In this document: in pieces, positions 36,613-45,983 of the stretch
Numbering within the stretch: position 1 is the first letter of the stretch
Layout of the letters: each line of letters opens with the position of its first letter
Assembly: GCF_004119455.1 (NCBI RefSeq)
Contig: NZ_NRQT01000001.1
Span: 248,001 to 312,000, forward strand
Direction: 5' to 3'
Length of the DNA: 64,000 nt
Source: Chryseobacterium sp. CH25
Lineage (GTDB): Bacteria > Bacteroidota > Bacteroidia > Flavobacteriales > Weeksellaceae
Notes under the pieces: model-generated
What the model saw: only the letters and a program-made list of their open reading frames with translations
What the model was told of the DNA's origin: nothing
Database searches by the model: none
Position numbers and translations under genes: made by a program

Positions 36613-36635
36613 ACCGACAGATAGAATCTGCCGGT
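36613..36635 (-). terminator. terminator of the GEVED-domain gene
   Basis: On the minus strand ACCGGCAGA and TCTGTCGGT pair over a 5-base loop with one G-U pair and are followed by TTTTGTTTTG. It lies 39 bp beyond the stop at 36675. Confidence 0.7.
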
Positions 36636-36674
36636 AAAAAACAAAAATTGATATGGATATGATTAGATATGTGT

Positions 36675-37982
36675 TTATTTTTTAATAACCTTTTCGGTGA
36701 TTATTTTTTTATCTTTTGTCTGTATTTTAATCAGATAAGTTCCTGGAATAAAAGTGTTCATATTCACAATTACTGAGTTCCCTTCTGAAATTTTTTGCCC
36801 TGATATCGTATAAATTTCATATTTCTCCAGTTCTTCTTTCATTCTGATCGTTGCATTTCCGGAAGTTGGGTTTGGGTATATTTTTACCTCAGTGGATTTA
36901 TCCCTGGAAACTTCTGTAGTGGAAAGAGTTTCAGGCTGTATATTGATCGTATAATCTTCTGCCTGGCCAATGAACCATCCTGAGGGGCACGGCAAGTTTT
37001 CCAACGTTCCCATCCATGAGCTGGATTCATACGCTTTTACTAATCTGAAACGGGTATTCCCCAACAATGCACCAGCAGGAATAGTAATGGTTTCAGAAGT
37101 AATCCCTGATTCGTGGCCGGAAACCGGATTTGAATTGTCCAGATATCCAAGGTTAAACTTTTCGTCAGCATCAAACTGGTTATTATGATTAAAATCGATG
37201 TATGCATAGGCAGAAACTGTTGTCTGCCCATGAGTTCCACCCGTTACGGTTATTGGATATCCATTTCCGCGGCTAACATTAAAAACAGTGCCTGTAAAGT
37301 CTTCTATGACGGCAGAACTTCCATCAATCGGACTATCATTTTCAGCTCCGGCAAATTCTACCCTTGTTATTTCACTTACTGTAAGGCTTGTCACTCCTTC
37401 AGCTCCACAATAAGGGAAAGGGAAATTATTGGTGTTGTTCCCCTGAATATTCACCATATAATCTTCAGTCTGGCCTGCTCTTAATCCTGAATCACACGCA
37501 GATGAAATAGAGTTTTGGGCATTGGGATCTGAATAAGCTGCTACATTTGTATTTTTAAGAACTCTCATTCTCTTACTGCCACCGGATACATTTGCAGGGA
37601 TCACAATGTTGCTATCAATCGTAAAAGCATTCGCCGGATTAGCCGCTTCCAGCCTCCCTATATAAAAACTCTCTCCCGCATCATCAAAACTACCGTTTGC
37701 ATTAAAATCAATATAAACCATTACATCACTAGGAAAAGTACTTGATGGCCCTTTTATTGATATCGGATATGTATTTCCAGCTACTAAATCTGTGGACAAT
37801 GAAGTAAAATCCTCATATTCCTGTGTTGTAGATGAATTGGTTGATGATGGATTGTTGATGCTTCCAAAAGCAACATTGCTTATCATATTACTCCCTGCTC
37901 CATACTGAAAAGCAGGTGTGCAGTATTGAGCTTTGATAAGCCCACATAATAGGATAACAGAAAGAGTAGTTATTTTTCTCAT
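36675..37982 (-). CDS. secreted GEVED-domain protein with T9SS sorting domain
   Basis: The start is the ATG at 37982 (MRKITTLSVILLCGLIKAQ), since a -7 element lies at 38006-38013 and the in-frame ATG at 38030 is upstream of it. The mature part has two GEVED repeats, each with a DFNxNxxFD-type calcium-like loop (YIDFNANGSFDDAGE and YIDFNHNNQFDADE) and a C-terminal GQAEDYTINI or GQTEDYMVNI. The T9SS type A sorting domain (IYPNPTSGNATI ... KKIITEKVIKK) follows. It is a surface or secreted adhesin-like protein by inference. Confidence 0.9.
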   Translation of the reverse strand: MRKITTLSVILLCGLIKAQYCTPAFQYGAGSNMISNVAFGSINNPSSTNSSTTQEYEDFTSLSTDLVAGNTYPISIKGPSSTFPSDVMVYIDFNANGSFDDAGESFYIGRLEAANPANAFTIDSNIVIPANVSGGSKRMRVLKNTNVAAYSDPNAQNSISSACDSGLRAGQTEDYMVNIQGNNTNNFPFPYCGAEGVTSLTVSEITRVEFAGAENDSPIDGSSAVIEDFTGTVFNVSRGNGYPITVTGGTHGQTTVSAYAYIDFNHNNQFDADEKFNLGYLDNSNPVSGHESGITSETITIPAGALLGNTRFRLVKAYESSSWMGTLENLPCPSGWFIGQAEDYTINIQPETLSTTEVSRDKSTEVKIYPNPTSGNATIRMKEELEKYEIYTISGQKISEGNSVIVNMNTFIPGTYLIKIQTKDKKIITEKVIKK

Positions 37983-38005
37983 AGAGTTCTTCGTTTTTGT
38001 TGAGA

Positions 38006-38013
38006 CAAATTTA
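38006..38013 (-). promoter_or_regulatory. -7 promoter element of the GEVED gene
   Basis: TAAATTTG on the minus strand fits the consensus and lies 23 bp before the ATG at 37982. It decides the start choice for that gene. Confidence 0.5.
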
Positions 38014-38243
38014 TATTTATTTAGAATCAATAAAAATAAGAATCTAATGATTTTTATCAGTTTAAAGATATTTAAGGGTAATCAATTGAAAAATAACCAA
38101 TGAAAACAAAGTTAATTATATAATTATCAACAACTTTGAATCACGATTGATTTTTAATAATTTTTCTGGATTCTTGTTTATGTTCTTCATATTTTAAATG
38201 AATGGCAGGGTTATCATATTAAGATAAATGTAAAATTATATGT

Positions 38244-39419
38244 TTAATTCAGATTTTCAAGAAGAACAGCCGAAGCGCCACCACCGCCATTACAAATTGC
38301 TGCAATTCCATATCTTCCACCTTCCTGCTTCAAAACATTCGCTAATGTAGCTATAATCCTTGCTCCTGAAGCTCCAATTGGGTGCCCCAATGCTACAGCA
38401 CCACCATACACATTTACTTTATCCAAATCATAGCCAAGGATCTGCTGGTTGGACAAAATCACCGAAGAATATGCTTCATTAATCTCAAAATAATCTATAT
38501 CAGACAGACTGAGTCCTGTATTTTTCAGGATTTTCTGGATAGCAATGGATGGAGAAGTGGTAAACCATTCCGGAGATTGAGCTGCATCAGCATAAGCTAT
38601 AATTTTAGCCAATGGTTTAAGATCATATCCTTGTATAGATTCTGAAGATCCCAATAATATAGCTGCAGCCCCATCATTCAGATTGCTTGAATTGGCAGCC
38701 GTGAGCATACCATCATTTTCAAAAGCTGGTTTAAGCAGTGAAATCTTTTCAGGAATCAGCTTATCTATATCTTCATCTCTGTCAATAATGATAGTTCCTT
38801 TCTTTCCTTCTACTGAGATACTGAACAGTTCTGCATTGAATTTGTTTTCGGCAGCAGCCTCCTGAGCTCTTTGATAAGACATTAAGGCGTAATCATCAAG
38901 TTGTTGCCTCGTTAGGTTATATTTTTTAACCCCCAGCTCTGCAGCACTTCCCATGTGAAAGTCATGATATACGTCCCAAAGCCCATCTTTAATGAGTCCA
39001 TCAGTAAATTGAGTATCTCCCAATTTCTGACCTTTTCTGAGATAATGATAATGAGGAACATTACTCATACTTTCCATTCCGCCTGTCATAACAAGATTTT
39101 CCAATCCAAGCTGAATCTGCTGTGCTCCTATCATTGCTGCTTTCATCCCCGAGGCACATACTTTATTGACTGTAATAGCATCTTTATCTGCCGGAATTTG
39201 TGAGAAAAAAGCAGCCTGCCTCGCCGGAGACTGCCCTACTCCTGCACTTAAAACATTTCCCATATAGACACTGTCTATATTTTCCGGAGATATTAATGCA
39301 CTTTCATACGTTTTCTGTATTGTCATAGCTCCTAACTGAGGTGCTGAAAAACCTGATAAACTTCCCATAAAACCACCAATAGGAGTTCTTTTTGCTGCAA
39401 TAATGAATACTTCTTTCAT
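38244..39419 (-). CDS. acetyl-CoA C-acyltransferase (thiolase)
   Basis: This 391-residue thiolase has all catalytic residues: acyl-accepting Cys88 in NKVCASGMK, the His in GGAVALGHPIGASGARI and the second Cys in AICNGGGGASAV, plus the NEAYS loop. It makes or cleaves acetoacetyl-CoA or longer 3-ketoacyl-CoA; size and start (EVFIIAAKRTPIGGF) suggest the acetoacetyl-CoA type, though substrate length cannot be read. No other beta-oxidation gene is adjacent. The promoter is flanked by TetR-type palindromes, so it is probably induced by acyl-CoA or a related ligand. Confidence 0.93.
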   Translation of the reverse strand: MKEVFIIAAKRTPIGGFMGSLSGFSAPQLGAMTIQKTYESALISPENIDSVYMGNVLSAGVGQSPARQAAFFSQIPADKDAITVNKVCASGMKAAMIGAQQIQLGLENLVMTGGMESMSNVPHYHYLRKGQKLGDTQFTDGLIKDGLWDVYHDFHMGSAAELGVKKYNLTRQQLDDYALMSYQRAQEAAAENKFNAELFSISVEGKKGTIIIDRDEDIDKLIPEKISLLKPAFENDGMLTAANSSNLNDGAAAILLGSSESIQGYDLKPLAKIIAYADAAQSPEWFTTSPSIAIQKILKNTGLSLSDIDYFEINEAYSSVILSNQQILGYDLDKVNVYGGAVALGHPIGASGARIIATLANVLKQEGGRYGIAAICNGGGGASAVLLENLN

Positions 39420-39437
39420 AGTTTCGTTTATTAAAAA

Positions 39438-39520
39438 ATACCAATCGGTATATTAAGTTGTAAAAAAATATTTTTTGACTCTGAATACAAATATAATGAA
39501 ATATACTGATCGGTATATTT
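39438..39520. promoter_or_regulatory. thiolase promoter with two TetR-type palindromes
   Basis: The minus-strand -7 element TATATTTG (39488-39495) is followed upstream by the near-perfect palindrome AAATATACTGATCGGTATATTT (39499-39520) over the -33 to -7 spacer. A second site, ATACC-AATC-GGTAT (39438-39451), lies downstream of the start of transcription. The common GATCGGTAT core suggests one TetR-like dimer binding both; no TetR gene is in this window. Confidence 0.6.
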
Positions 39521-39646
39521 ATAAATCAAAAAAAGATGAAACTAATCTAAATGTCTCATCCTGTATAAGTAAGGGAATCCGTAAAGATTCTTCACTGCTC
39601 TCAGAATAGCAGAAGTCTATATTTGCTTTTTAAGATCGCTCTTTTT

Positions 39647-40147
39647 TTATTCTCTGCTTAGCTGATCCAGCTTTTTAAGTAAAGTAGGAATTCTGTAAGG
39701 ACCATGCATCTGTGCTACATATATCTTCACTTGGTCTACATCGGCTCCTTTTGCAGTGACAAAAAGAGGGGTTTTACTATCACCACGCAGCACATTTCTT
39801 CTTTGGAAGTCTGGTGTAGTAAATTCATTTTTGGCAATCCCAATTACAGGATGCTTCTCATGTAAAGCTTCATAAAGATGTCCACCCAAGCCTATCTTTC
39901 CATCATCATCAAGAGTAACATACCCATCCACAATGATGATATCACCTTCTTTTACAACTATTTTATTCAGTAAGCTCAGAATACATGGTAATTCTCTTTT
40001 ATAAAAAGCACCGCTTTCATATCCTGAACTGATAGGAGTTTGTTCTATAAAGATTTCTACTTCCTGATCAGATGTCCAATTTTCAAAGGCAATACAGACA
40101 GTATTGGCATAATCATCATAATAGTAAGTATCAAATGCGTAAATCAT
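39647..40147 (-). CDS. nfi: endonuclease V
   Basis: This 166-residue protein matches endonuclease V, which nicks DNA near deaminated bases (inosine). Features: an early Asp in AFDTYYYDD, the substrate wedge region SGYESGAFYKRELPCI, VDGYVTLDDDGKIGLGGHL with further metal-binding Asp, and KNEF late in the chain. At 166 residues it is shorter than the E. coli form (about 220) but all motif regions seem present, and Bacteroidota versions are often short. It appears to be a single-gene unit. Confidence 0.85.
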   Translation of the reverse strand: MIYAFDTYYYDDYANTVCIAFENWTSDQEVEIFIEQTPISSGYESGAFYKRELPCILSLLNKIVVKEGDIIIVDGYVTLDDDGKIGLGGHLYEALHEKHPVIGIAKNEFTTPDFQRRNVLRGDSKTPLFVTAKGADVDQVKIYVAQMHGPYRIPTLLKKLDQLSRE

Positions 40148-40242
40148 CTCTTTGGTTTATTTCAAATCCAGGGTAAAGGAATTGAAAATTGTTTAATCAG
40201 TTAATAAAATCCAGAAGGATTTAAAAATAAAGTTCTTTAATG

Positions 40243-40282
40243 GCCACGGATACACAAATAAAATGATTCGTGTATTCGTGGC
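40243..40282. repeat. REP-like intergenic hairpin
   Basis: GCCACGGATACAC (40243-40255) and GTGTATTCGTGGC (40270-40282) form a long imperfect stem between two minus-strand genes. Short elements with GCCACGAATACACGAAT-like text are, to my memory, scattered in Flavobacteriia genomes, so this is probably one copy of a dispersed family. Confidence 0.6.
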
Positions 40283-40347
40283 ATAATAAAGGGTACACTT
40301 TTACTATCCTCAGATAAAATATAAGTATAGGTTGTGTTTCGCTAACG

Positions 40348-41391
40348 CTATTTTTTATCTACCACAATTCTTTCAGCTCTGTTGGCAATATCCCAAGCGG
40401 TAGTAAAGACTAACTGAGTTCTTTTCTCCAGAAGCTTATAATCAATCTTATCCGGATCGTCTGTTGGTTTGTGGTAGTCTTCATGGATACCATCAAAGAA
40501 GAATGCTACCGGAACGTTGTTTTTAGCAAAGTTATAGTGATCTGAACGGTAATACAGCTGTTGAGGATCATTAAGATCATCATATTTATAGTTCAGTTCC
40601 AGGTTATTGGTTTTCTTGTTGGCAGCTTCGTTAATTACTTTAAGCTGAGAGCTCAGCATATCAGAACCTATCACATAAACATATTGTTTTCCTCTGTTTT
40701 CCGGATCATCACGTCCTATCATATCGATATTAAGGTCAACTACTGTATTGGCCAATGGAAAAACAGGATTATCAGTATAATATTCTGAACCGAACAGTCC
40801 ATGCTCTTCACCTGTTACATGAAGAAACAAAATTGATCTTTTAGGACCTTTACCTGCTTTCTTAGCCTGCTGGAAGGCTTTAGCCATTTCCATCACGGCA
40901 ACCGTTCCGCTTCCGTCATCATCTGCTCCGTTATACACTACTCCATTTTTTGTTCCTACATGGTCATAATGTGCAGAAACTACCACAATTTCTTCAGGTT
41001 TCTCACTTCCTTCAATGAAAGCAAGAATATTTTCAGAATCCGGCAAGTTACCACCGCCTCTTTTTTTCATAAAATCTGAAGGAACTTTCTGATAATAAGA
41101 CCCTAATGCTTTTGGATGAGAAACTCCTAAGCTTTTATAGTAGTTAACAATATACTCTCCCGCTTTTTTCTGTCCTTTGCTTCCTGTATCACGTCCTTCC
41201 ATTTCGTCTGAGGCAATAACAAACAGGTTTTTCTTTAAGTCTTCTGCTTTAATCATTTTGTAAGCATCTGAAAATGCTTTATCATGTTTTACTGCAGTTG
41301 GCTTTTCAGATGCTCCATCAGCAGAAACCTGTGCTGTTCCGCAACTTGTCATCAAAGCAAGAGCAAATAACGGAATAAGTAGTTTTTTCAT
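40348..41391 (-). CDS. M28 family zinc peptidase, lipoprotein
   Basis: I start at the ATG at 41391, which gives a lipoprotein signal (MKKLLIPLFALALMTSCG) with lipobox Cys17. The 347-residue product carries the M28 zinc sites: SAHYDHVG, NGADDDGSGT, TGEEHGLFGSEYY, NIDMIGRDD and RSDHYNF. Such enzymes are aminopeptidases anchored at the membrane facing the periplasm or surface, probably used for peptide nutrition. No partner gene is adjacent. Confidence 0.92.
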   Translation of the reverse strand: MKKLLIPLFALALMTSCGTAQVSADGASEKPTAVKHDKAFSDAYKMIKAEDLKKNLFVIASDEMEGRDTGSKGQKKAGEYIVNYYKSLGVSHPKALGSYYQKVPSDFMKKRGGGNLPDSENILAFIEGSEKPEEIVVVSAHYDHVGTKNGVVYNGADDDGSGTVAVMEMAKAFQQAKKAGKGPKRSILFLHVTGEEHGLFGSEYYTDNPVFPLANTVVDLNIDMIGRDDPENRGKQYVYVIGSDMLSSQLKVINEAANKKTNNLELNYKYDDLNDPQQLYYRSDHYNFAKNNVPVAFFFDGIHEDYHKPTDDPDKIDYKLLEKRTQLVFTTAWDIANRAERIVVDKK

Positions 41392-41594
41392 ATAGAATAA
41401 ATTTCTTAAAAATAACATTTTTTATTGAATCCGGAATAGACAAGATAAGATCCCATCAAGTAATTTTCAATATTGAGATAGTAAGATGGTAGCAACCATT
41501 ATAAAAAACCTACCTATAATACGAAATATCCACAAAGCAAAATTAAACATTAACATATTAAGAAAAATAATTTTAAAATGATATCATTTTTTAT

Positions 41595-41602
41595 TATTTT
41601 TG
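41595..41602 (+). promoter_or_regulatory. -7 promoter element of the aminotransferase gene
   Basis: TATTTTTG fits TAnnTTTG and lies 17 bp before the ATG at 41620; no clear -33 element is seen. Confidence 0.45.
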
Positions 41603-41619
41603 ACTGAAATACAAAATAG

Positions 41620-42759
41620 ATGAAAGAAATTCAAGGATTTACTCATTATTCCTTTTTTACAGAAATGTCTGAACTGGCTTCAAAACACGGAAGTTTTGAT
41701 CTTTCACTCGGCTTGCCGGATTTTGATATTGATGAACGCCTGAAATTCTTTCTAAAAGAGGCTACAGATCTCGATACCCATGATTATGAACCTTTAGCAG
41801 GAAACCCTTTATTGATCCAGAATATCATCAATTTTAATATAAAAAGAAAAAACAGTATTTCTTTAAAAGCTAATGAAGTCACTATTGTTCCCTGTGCAAC
41901 CTTTGCTTTATATACGGCTCTTAAAACCATTTTAAATCAAGGAGATGAAGTAATCATCATACAGCCTTCTTATTATACTTATGCACCTTCTGTTGTAATG
42001 AATGGGGGGATTCCTGTTTATTATGACTTAGCATATGACTTTACAATAGATTGGGCTCAATTTAAAAGCTGTATCTCTGAAAAGACCAAAGCTATTATCA
42101 TCAATTCTCCACAAAACCCAACAGGAAAAGTATGGAAGCAGAATGATTGGAAACAACTGTATGAATTGATAAGCAACCGGGATATCTACCTAATTTCTGA
42201 AGAGATCTATGATACCTATTGTTTTGATGAAGCAGAACACTACAGTTCGTTTATTCATCCGGAACTTAGAAACAGAACATTCTGTATTTTTTCATTCGGA
42301 AAAATGTTTCATACCTCAGGATGGAAGGTAAGCTATATGCTTGCATCCGAAGAACTAACAGCTTTATTCAGAAGCTATCAGCAATACATATCCTACAGTG
42401 CTAATGCTCCTGCTCAATATGCACTGGCAAAGTATCTGGAAATATTTGACCCATCAGAAAACAAAGCTATAATGCAAAGAAAACGGGATATTTTTAATCA
42501 GTTACTTAAAGAGACTCCTCTTTACATTGAGCAAGAGGCTGAAGGAAGTGTTTTTCAGATTGTCAACTTCAGAAATGTTTCTAAAACCATGACAGATATA
42601 GAGTTTTCAAAATGGCTGACTATTGATAAAAAGGTGGCCTGCCTTCCACTTTCGGCCTTTTATAATTCCAAAGACAATTCAGATTATATCCGATTCAGCT
42701 TTGCTAAAAAAGATGAAGTGATTATCCAGGCATTGGAACATCTGAAAAAGTGTCTATAA
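41620..42759 (+). CDS. PLP-dependent aminotransferase, methionine aminotransferase type
   Basis: This 379-residue class I/II aminotransferase has NSPQNPTG, the SEEIYDTY loop and the PLP lysine in SFGKMFHTSGWKVSY. The LSLGLPDFD start and the short N-terminus resemble the YbdL/kynurenine-aminotransferase branch, which transaminates methionine and aromatic residues. It stands alone, converging with the pyrophosphatase gene. Substrate assignment is by family resemblance only. Confidence 0.88.
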   Translation: MKEIQGFTHYSFFTEMSELASKHGSFDLSLGLPDFDIDERLKFFLKEATDLDTHDYEPLAGNPLLIQNIINFNIKRKNSISLKANEVTIVPCATFALYTALKTILNQGDEVIIIQPSYYTYAPSVVMNGGIPVYYDLAYDFTIDWAQFKSCISEKTKAIIINSPQNPTGKVWKQNDWKQLYELISNRDIYLISEEIYDTYCFDEAEHYSSFIHPELRNRTFCIFSFGKMFHTSGWKVSYMLASEELTALFRSYQQYISYSANAPAQYALAKYLEIFDPSENKAIMQRKRDIFNQLLKETPLYIEQEAEGSVFQIVNFRNVSKTMTDIEFSKWLTIDKKVACLPLSAFYNSKDNSDYIRFSFAKKDEVIIQALEHLKKCL

Positions 42760-42780
42760 TAACCACAAGTGATTTTTAGG

Positions 42781-42893
42781 TTGGAAATCGCAAAGGCGCA
42801 AAGGATTTTAAATAAAATATTGCTTTTAAGGCGCAAGAAAATCAAAGATTTTCAGCAAAAATAATTCGTACACTTGTGTCTTTGTGTTATCCT
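42781..42893. repeat. CGCAAAGGCGCAAAG-type intergenic repeat
   Basis: The gap carries GCAAAGGCGCAAAGG near its left end, GGCGCAAG in the middle and CTTGTGTCTTTGTG near the right, an imperfect inverted arrangement. Text of this kind recurs between genes in Flavobacteriia as I remember it, so it is probably another dispersed repeat family. Confidence 0.5.
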
Positions 42894-42894
42894 A

Positions 42895-42922
42895 AAAAAG
42901 CACCGCTATTGCGATGCTTTTT
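42895..42922 (-). terminator. terminator of the membrane pyrophosphatase gene
   Basis: AAAAAGCACCGC and GCGATGCTTTTT pair over a TATT loop, with one G-U pair on the minus strand. It lies 16 bp beyond the stop of hppA and faces the convergent aminotransferase. Confidence 0.75.
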
Positions 42923-42938
42923 AAGATTATAATTGAAA

Positions 42939-45665
42939 TTAAAGAGCTAAAACCCTCACATCAATTCTTCTGTTTTTTGCTTTACACTCATCTGTATCAT
43001 TGGCTTCACAAATGGGATGCTGTGATCCGTACCCTTCTGCTTCTATCCTATCTGCTGATATTCCTAATTCCAATAGCTTAAGTTTTGCTGTCTGAGCTCT
43101 CAGGTTAGATAACTTCTGATTACTATCTTCATTACCGCTATTGTCTGTATATCCACCTAATTTTACTTTCAGATCAGGATAGGCATTCAAAATTTCTGCA
43201 ATATTATTCAGCTGTAATTCATAACCTGCTTTCAAATCACTTGATCCTGTTTCAAAATAAAGATTTTCGATGGTATACCACTTATTAGGATCAAGAACAG
43301 CTTTATCTTTCTGATTAATGGCATTATAGAGTTGATACAGTTGGCTGGTTTCTCCTAATTCTATTGTTTTTCCACCTTTCAGTTTTACTTTTTGCAGATT
43401 TCCGGTTTCATATACGAAGTCTCCACTTTCATTAAGATGACCTTTCACTTCACCTGGAGTAACCGGAGTCTTAAGCTCCGATGATGTTGAGACTGCTCCT
43501 TCAACTCCGGTTAAGCTTTCAATTTTTGCCTTTCTGTTTGCTTCAATTTTATCCTTATGCAATACAGCTAAAGTAGGCGCAATGACTAAGGAAACGATTG
43601 ACATCAGCTTAATTAGGATATTCATAGATGGTCCGGAAGTATCTTTAAACGGATCACCTACCGTATCTCCTGTAACAGAAGCTTTATGAGGCTCTGAGCC
43701 TTTGTAGTAGGTTTGTCCATTAATATCTACTCCTTTTTCAAATGATTTTTTTGCGTTATCCCAGGCACCTCCTGCATTATTCTGAAACATTCCCATTAAT
43801 ACACCGCTTACGGTAGCTCCTGCAAGGAACCCTCCTAATACTTCAGGGCCAAAAATAAACCCGATAAGTAATGGTGAAATAATAGCAATAGCTCCGGGAA
43901 GCATCATTTTTCGGATGGAAGCATCGGTAGAAATTGCTACGCATTTTTCATATTCCGGTTGCGCTTTTCCTTCTAGAATCCCGGGAATTTCACGGAACTG
44001 TCTTCTTACTTCTTCCACCATGGCCATTGCTGCCTGCCCAACAGCGGTGATGGCTAATGAAGAAAATATAAACGGAATCATTCCTCCAACGAACAGACCT
44101 GCTAAAACATCAGCTCGGTAAATATCAATCCCATCAATGCCTGCAATTCCTACAAAGGCTGCAAACAATGCCAATGCTGTTAATGCTGCTGAGGCAATAG
44201 CGAATCCTTTTCCTGTAGCTGCTGTTGTATTTCCTACAGCATCCAGAATATCTGTTCTTTCACGAACTTCTTTAGGAAGCTCACTCATTTCTGCAATACC
44301 TCCCGCATTATCTGCAATGGGTCCAAAGGCATCAATAGCCAGCTGCATCGCTGTAGTAGCCATCATTCCGGCAGCAGCAATTGCTACTCCATATAATCCG
44401 GCACACAGATAAGAACCGTAAATACCTCCTGCCAGTACAATAATTGGAAGCAGTGTTGATTCCATTCCCACAGAAAGTCCACCGATAATATTGGTAGCAT
44501 GTCCGGTTGAAGACTGTCTCACAATACTGGAAACCGGTCTTTTTCCCATGGCTGTATAATATTCAGTAATAATACTCATTAAGGTTCCTACTACTAACCC
44601 TACCATGATGGCCCCGAATACCCCCATTTTCGTAAACTCATGGCCTCTTAAGACCATTTTTTCAGGGAGAAGATAAGTAACCAGGAAATAAGAAGCGATG
44701 GCTGTTATCACTATACTACCCCAGTTTCCTAAGTTCAAAGCATTCTGTACACTGGAAGTGGATGAACCTTCATTATCATTTATTTTCACAAATAGAGTTC
44801 CTATCATAGAGAAAATGATTCCTGTTCCTGCAATCAGCATAGGTAAAAGAATCGGAGCAAAGCCCCCGAATGAATCATCAGACATTGTTTCTCTTCCCAA
44901 TACCATTGTAGCAAGTACTGTGGCTACATAAGATCCGAAAAGGTCAGCTCCCATCCCTGCAACGTCACCCACATTATCACCCACATTATCTGCAATAGTT
45001 GCTGGATTTCGTGGATCATCCTCCGGAATTCCTGCTTCTACTTTCCCTACAAGGTCAGCTCCAACGTCTGCTGCTTTTGTATAAATACCGCCACCTACTC
45101 TTGCAAAAAGAGCAATGGATTCAGCACCAAGTGAAAATCCGGTAAGAATTTCTATGGTTGTTTCCATTTCGTGGGAATCTACTGTGGCTTCCGGTGCAAA
45201 AATCTGTTTAATGATTAAAAACAAGGCTCCTAGCCCCAATACAGCAAGTCCTGCTACTCCCATTCCCATCACGGAACCTCCTGTAAAAGAAACTTTAAGA
45301 GCTTTAGACAGGGAAGTTTTTGCTGCCTCTGTCGTCCTCACATTGGCTTTGGTTGCAATTTTCATCCCTATAAAACCTGCTGTAGCAGAAAAAATGGCAC
45401 CCACTGCAAAAGCAAGTCCAATACTCCAATGTGAGTTGGCATTGCTTGAACCCATTACTGCCAAAAGAATGGCTACAACGACGACAAAATAGGTTAAGAT
45501 TTTATACTCGGCCTTTAAGAAGGCCATGGCACCATCAGCAATATGTCCGCTGATTGTTTTCATTTTTTCATTTCCGGCATTCTGCTTACTTACCCAGTTG
45601 CTCTGAAGAAATGTATAAAGCAAAGCTAACACACCAAAAATTGGCACTAACACAAATAGATCCAT
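42939..45665 (-). CDS. hppA: membrane ion-pumping pyrophosphatase fused to an OmpA-like domain
   Basis: The first 700 or so residues form a typical membrane pyrophosphatase with about 16 helices and the catalytic sequence [20 protein letters not shown]. It hydrolyses PPi to pump H+ and/or Na+. Ala in [10 protein letters not shown] (near residue 478) marks the K+-dependent class in this family. Beyond about residue 730, where most relatives end, a linker and a complete OmpA-type domain (about 795-908, with [18 protein letters not shown] and [10 protein letters not shown]) follow. That domain usually binds peptidoglycan, so the pump may be tethered to the wall. A soluble pyrophosphatase gene lies just upstream. 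Confidence 0.93.
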   Translation of the reverse strand: MDLFVLVPIFGVLALLYTFLQSNWVSKQNAGNEKMKTISGHIADGAMAFLKAEYKILTYFVVVVAILLAVMGSSNANSHWSIGLAFAVGAIFSATAGFIGMKIATKANVRTTEAAKTSLSKALKVSFTGGSVMGMGVAGLAVLGLGALFLIIKQIFAPEATVDSHEMETTIEILTGFSLGAESIALFARVGGGIYTKAADVGADLVGKVEAGIPEDDPRNPATIADNVGDNVGDVAGMGADLFGSYVATVLATMVLGRETMSDDSFGGFAPILLPMLIAGTGIIFSMIGTLFVKINDNEGSSTSSVQNALNLGNWGSIVITAIASYFLVTYLLPEKMVLRGHEFTKMGVFGAIMVGLVVGTLMSIITEYYTAMGKRPVSSIVRQSSTGHATNIIGGLSVGMESTLLPIIVLAGGIYGSYLCAGLYGVAIAAAGMMATTAMQLAIDAFGPIADNAGGIAEMSELPKEVRERTDILDAVGNTTAATGKGFAIASAALTALALFAAFVGIAGIDGIDIYRADVLAGLFVGGMIPFIFSSLAITAVGQAAMAMVEEVRRQFREIPGILEGKAQPEYEKCVAISTDASIRKMMLPGAIAIISPLLIGFIFGPEVLGGFLAGATVSGVLMGMFQNNAGGAWDNAKKSFEKGVDINGQTYYKGSEPHKASVTGDTVGDPFKDTSGPSMNILIKLMSIVSLVIAPTLAVLHKDKIEANRKAKIESLTGVEGAVSTSSELKTPVTPGEVKGHLNESGDFVYETGNLQKVKLKGGKTIELGETSQLYQLYNAINQKDKAVLDPNKWYTIENLYFETGSSDLKAGYELQLNNIAEILNAYPDLKVKLGGYTDNSGNEDSNQKLSNLRAQTAKLKLLELGISADRIEAEGYGSQHPICEANDTDECKAKNRRIDVRVLAL

Positions 45666-45983
45666 AGTTTAATATTTTTTTGGTAATAGAAAAATAAATA
45701 TAATAAATAATTACCATCAAAGCATTAAAAATATCATGGACTTATCATTGTTATTTAAAAGAATCTTAAATATGAATCGTAATTCTTCTGAAAATTATAT
45801 GGATTGAAAACTCATGTAAAAGCTGATAAAACAAGGGCTGAATATGATTTTAAACCATTAAGAATGATTAAGATTTAAGAATATTAAGATGAGCTTTGCT
45901 TGAAGAGGAAACTTTATTTTAATGCAATAAAAAAGGATAAACAGTTTTCCGTTTATCCTTTTTATTATTTAAATCAGAGTGTC
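45666..45983. other. intergenic region between the two pyrophosphatase genes
   Basis: This 318-bp gap holds the hppA promoter region and the ppa terminator at its right end. I find no gene and no consensus -7 element of confident quality. Confidence 0.6.
45930..45963. terminator. strong terminator after ppa
   Basis: AAAAAGGATAAAC and GTTTATCCTTTTT form a perfect 13-bp stem over an 8-base loop, 21 bp beyond the ppa stop on the minus strand, with A and T tracts both sides. Confidence 0.9.

Noticed and set aside
44137..45492. Several plus-strand ORFs opposite hppA
   Set aside because: They are antisense shadows rich in Ala and Pro, arising from the GC-richer hppA codons.
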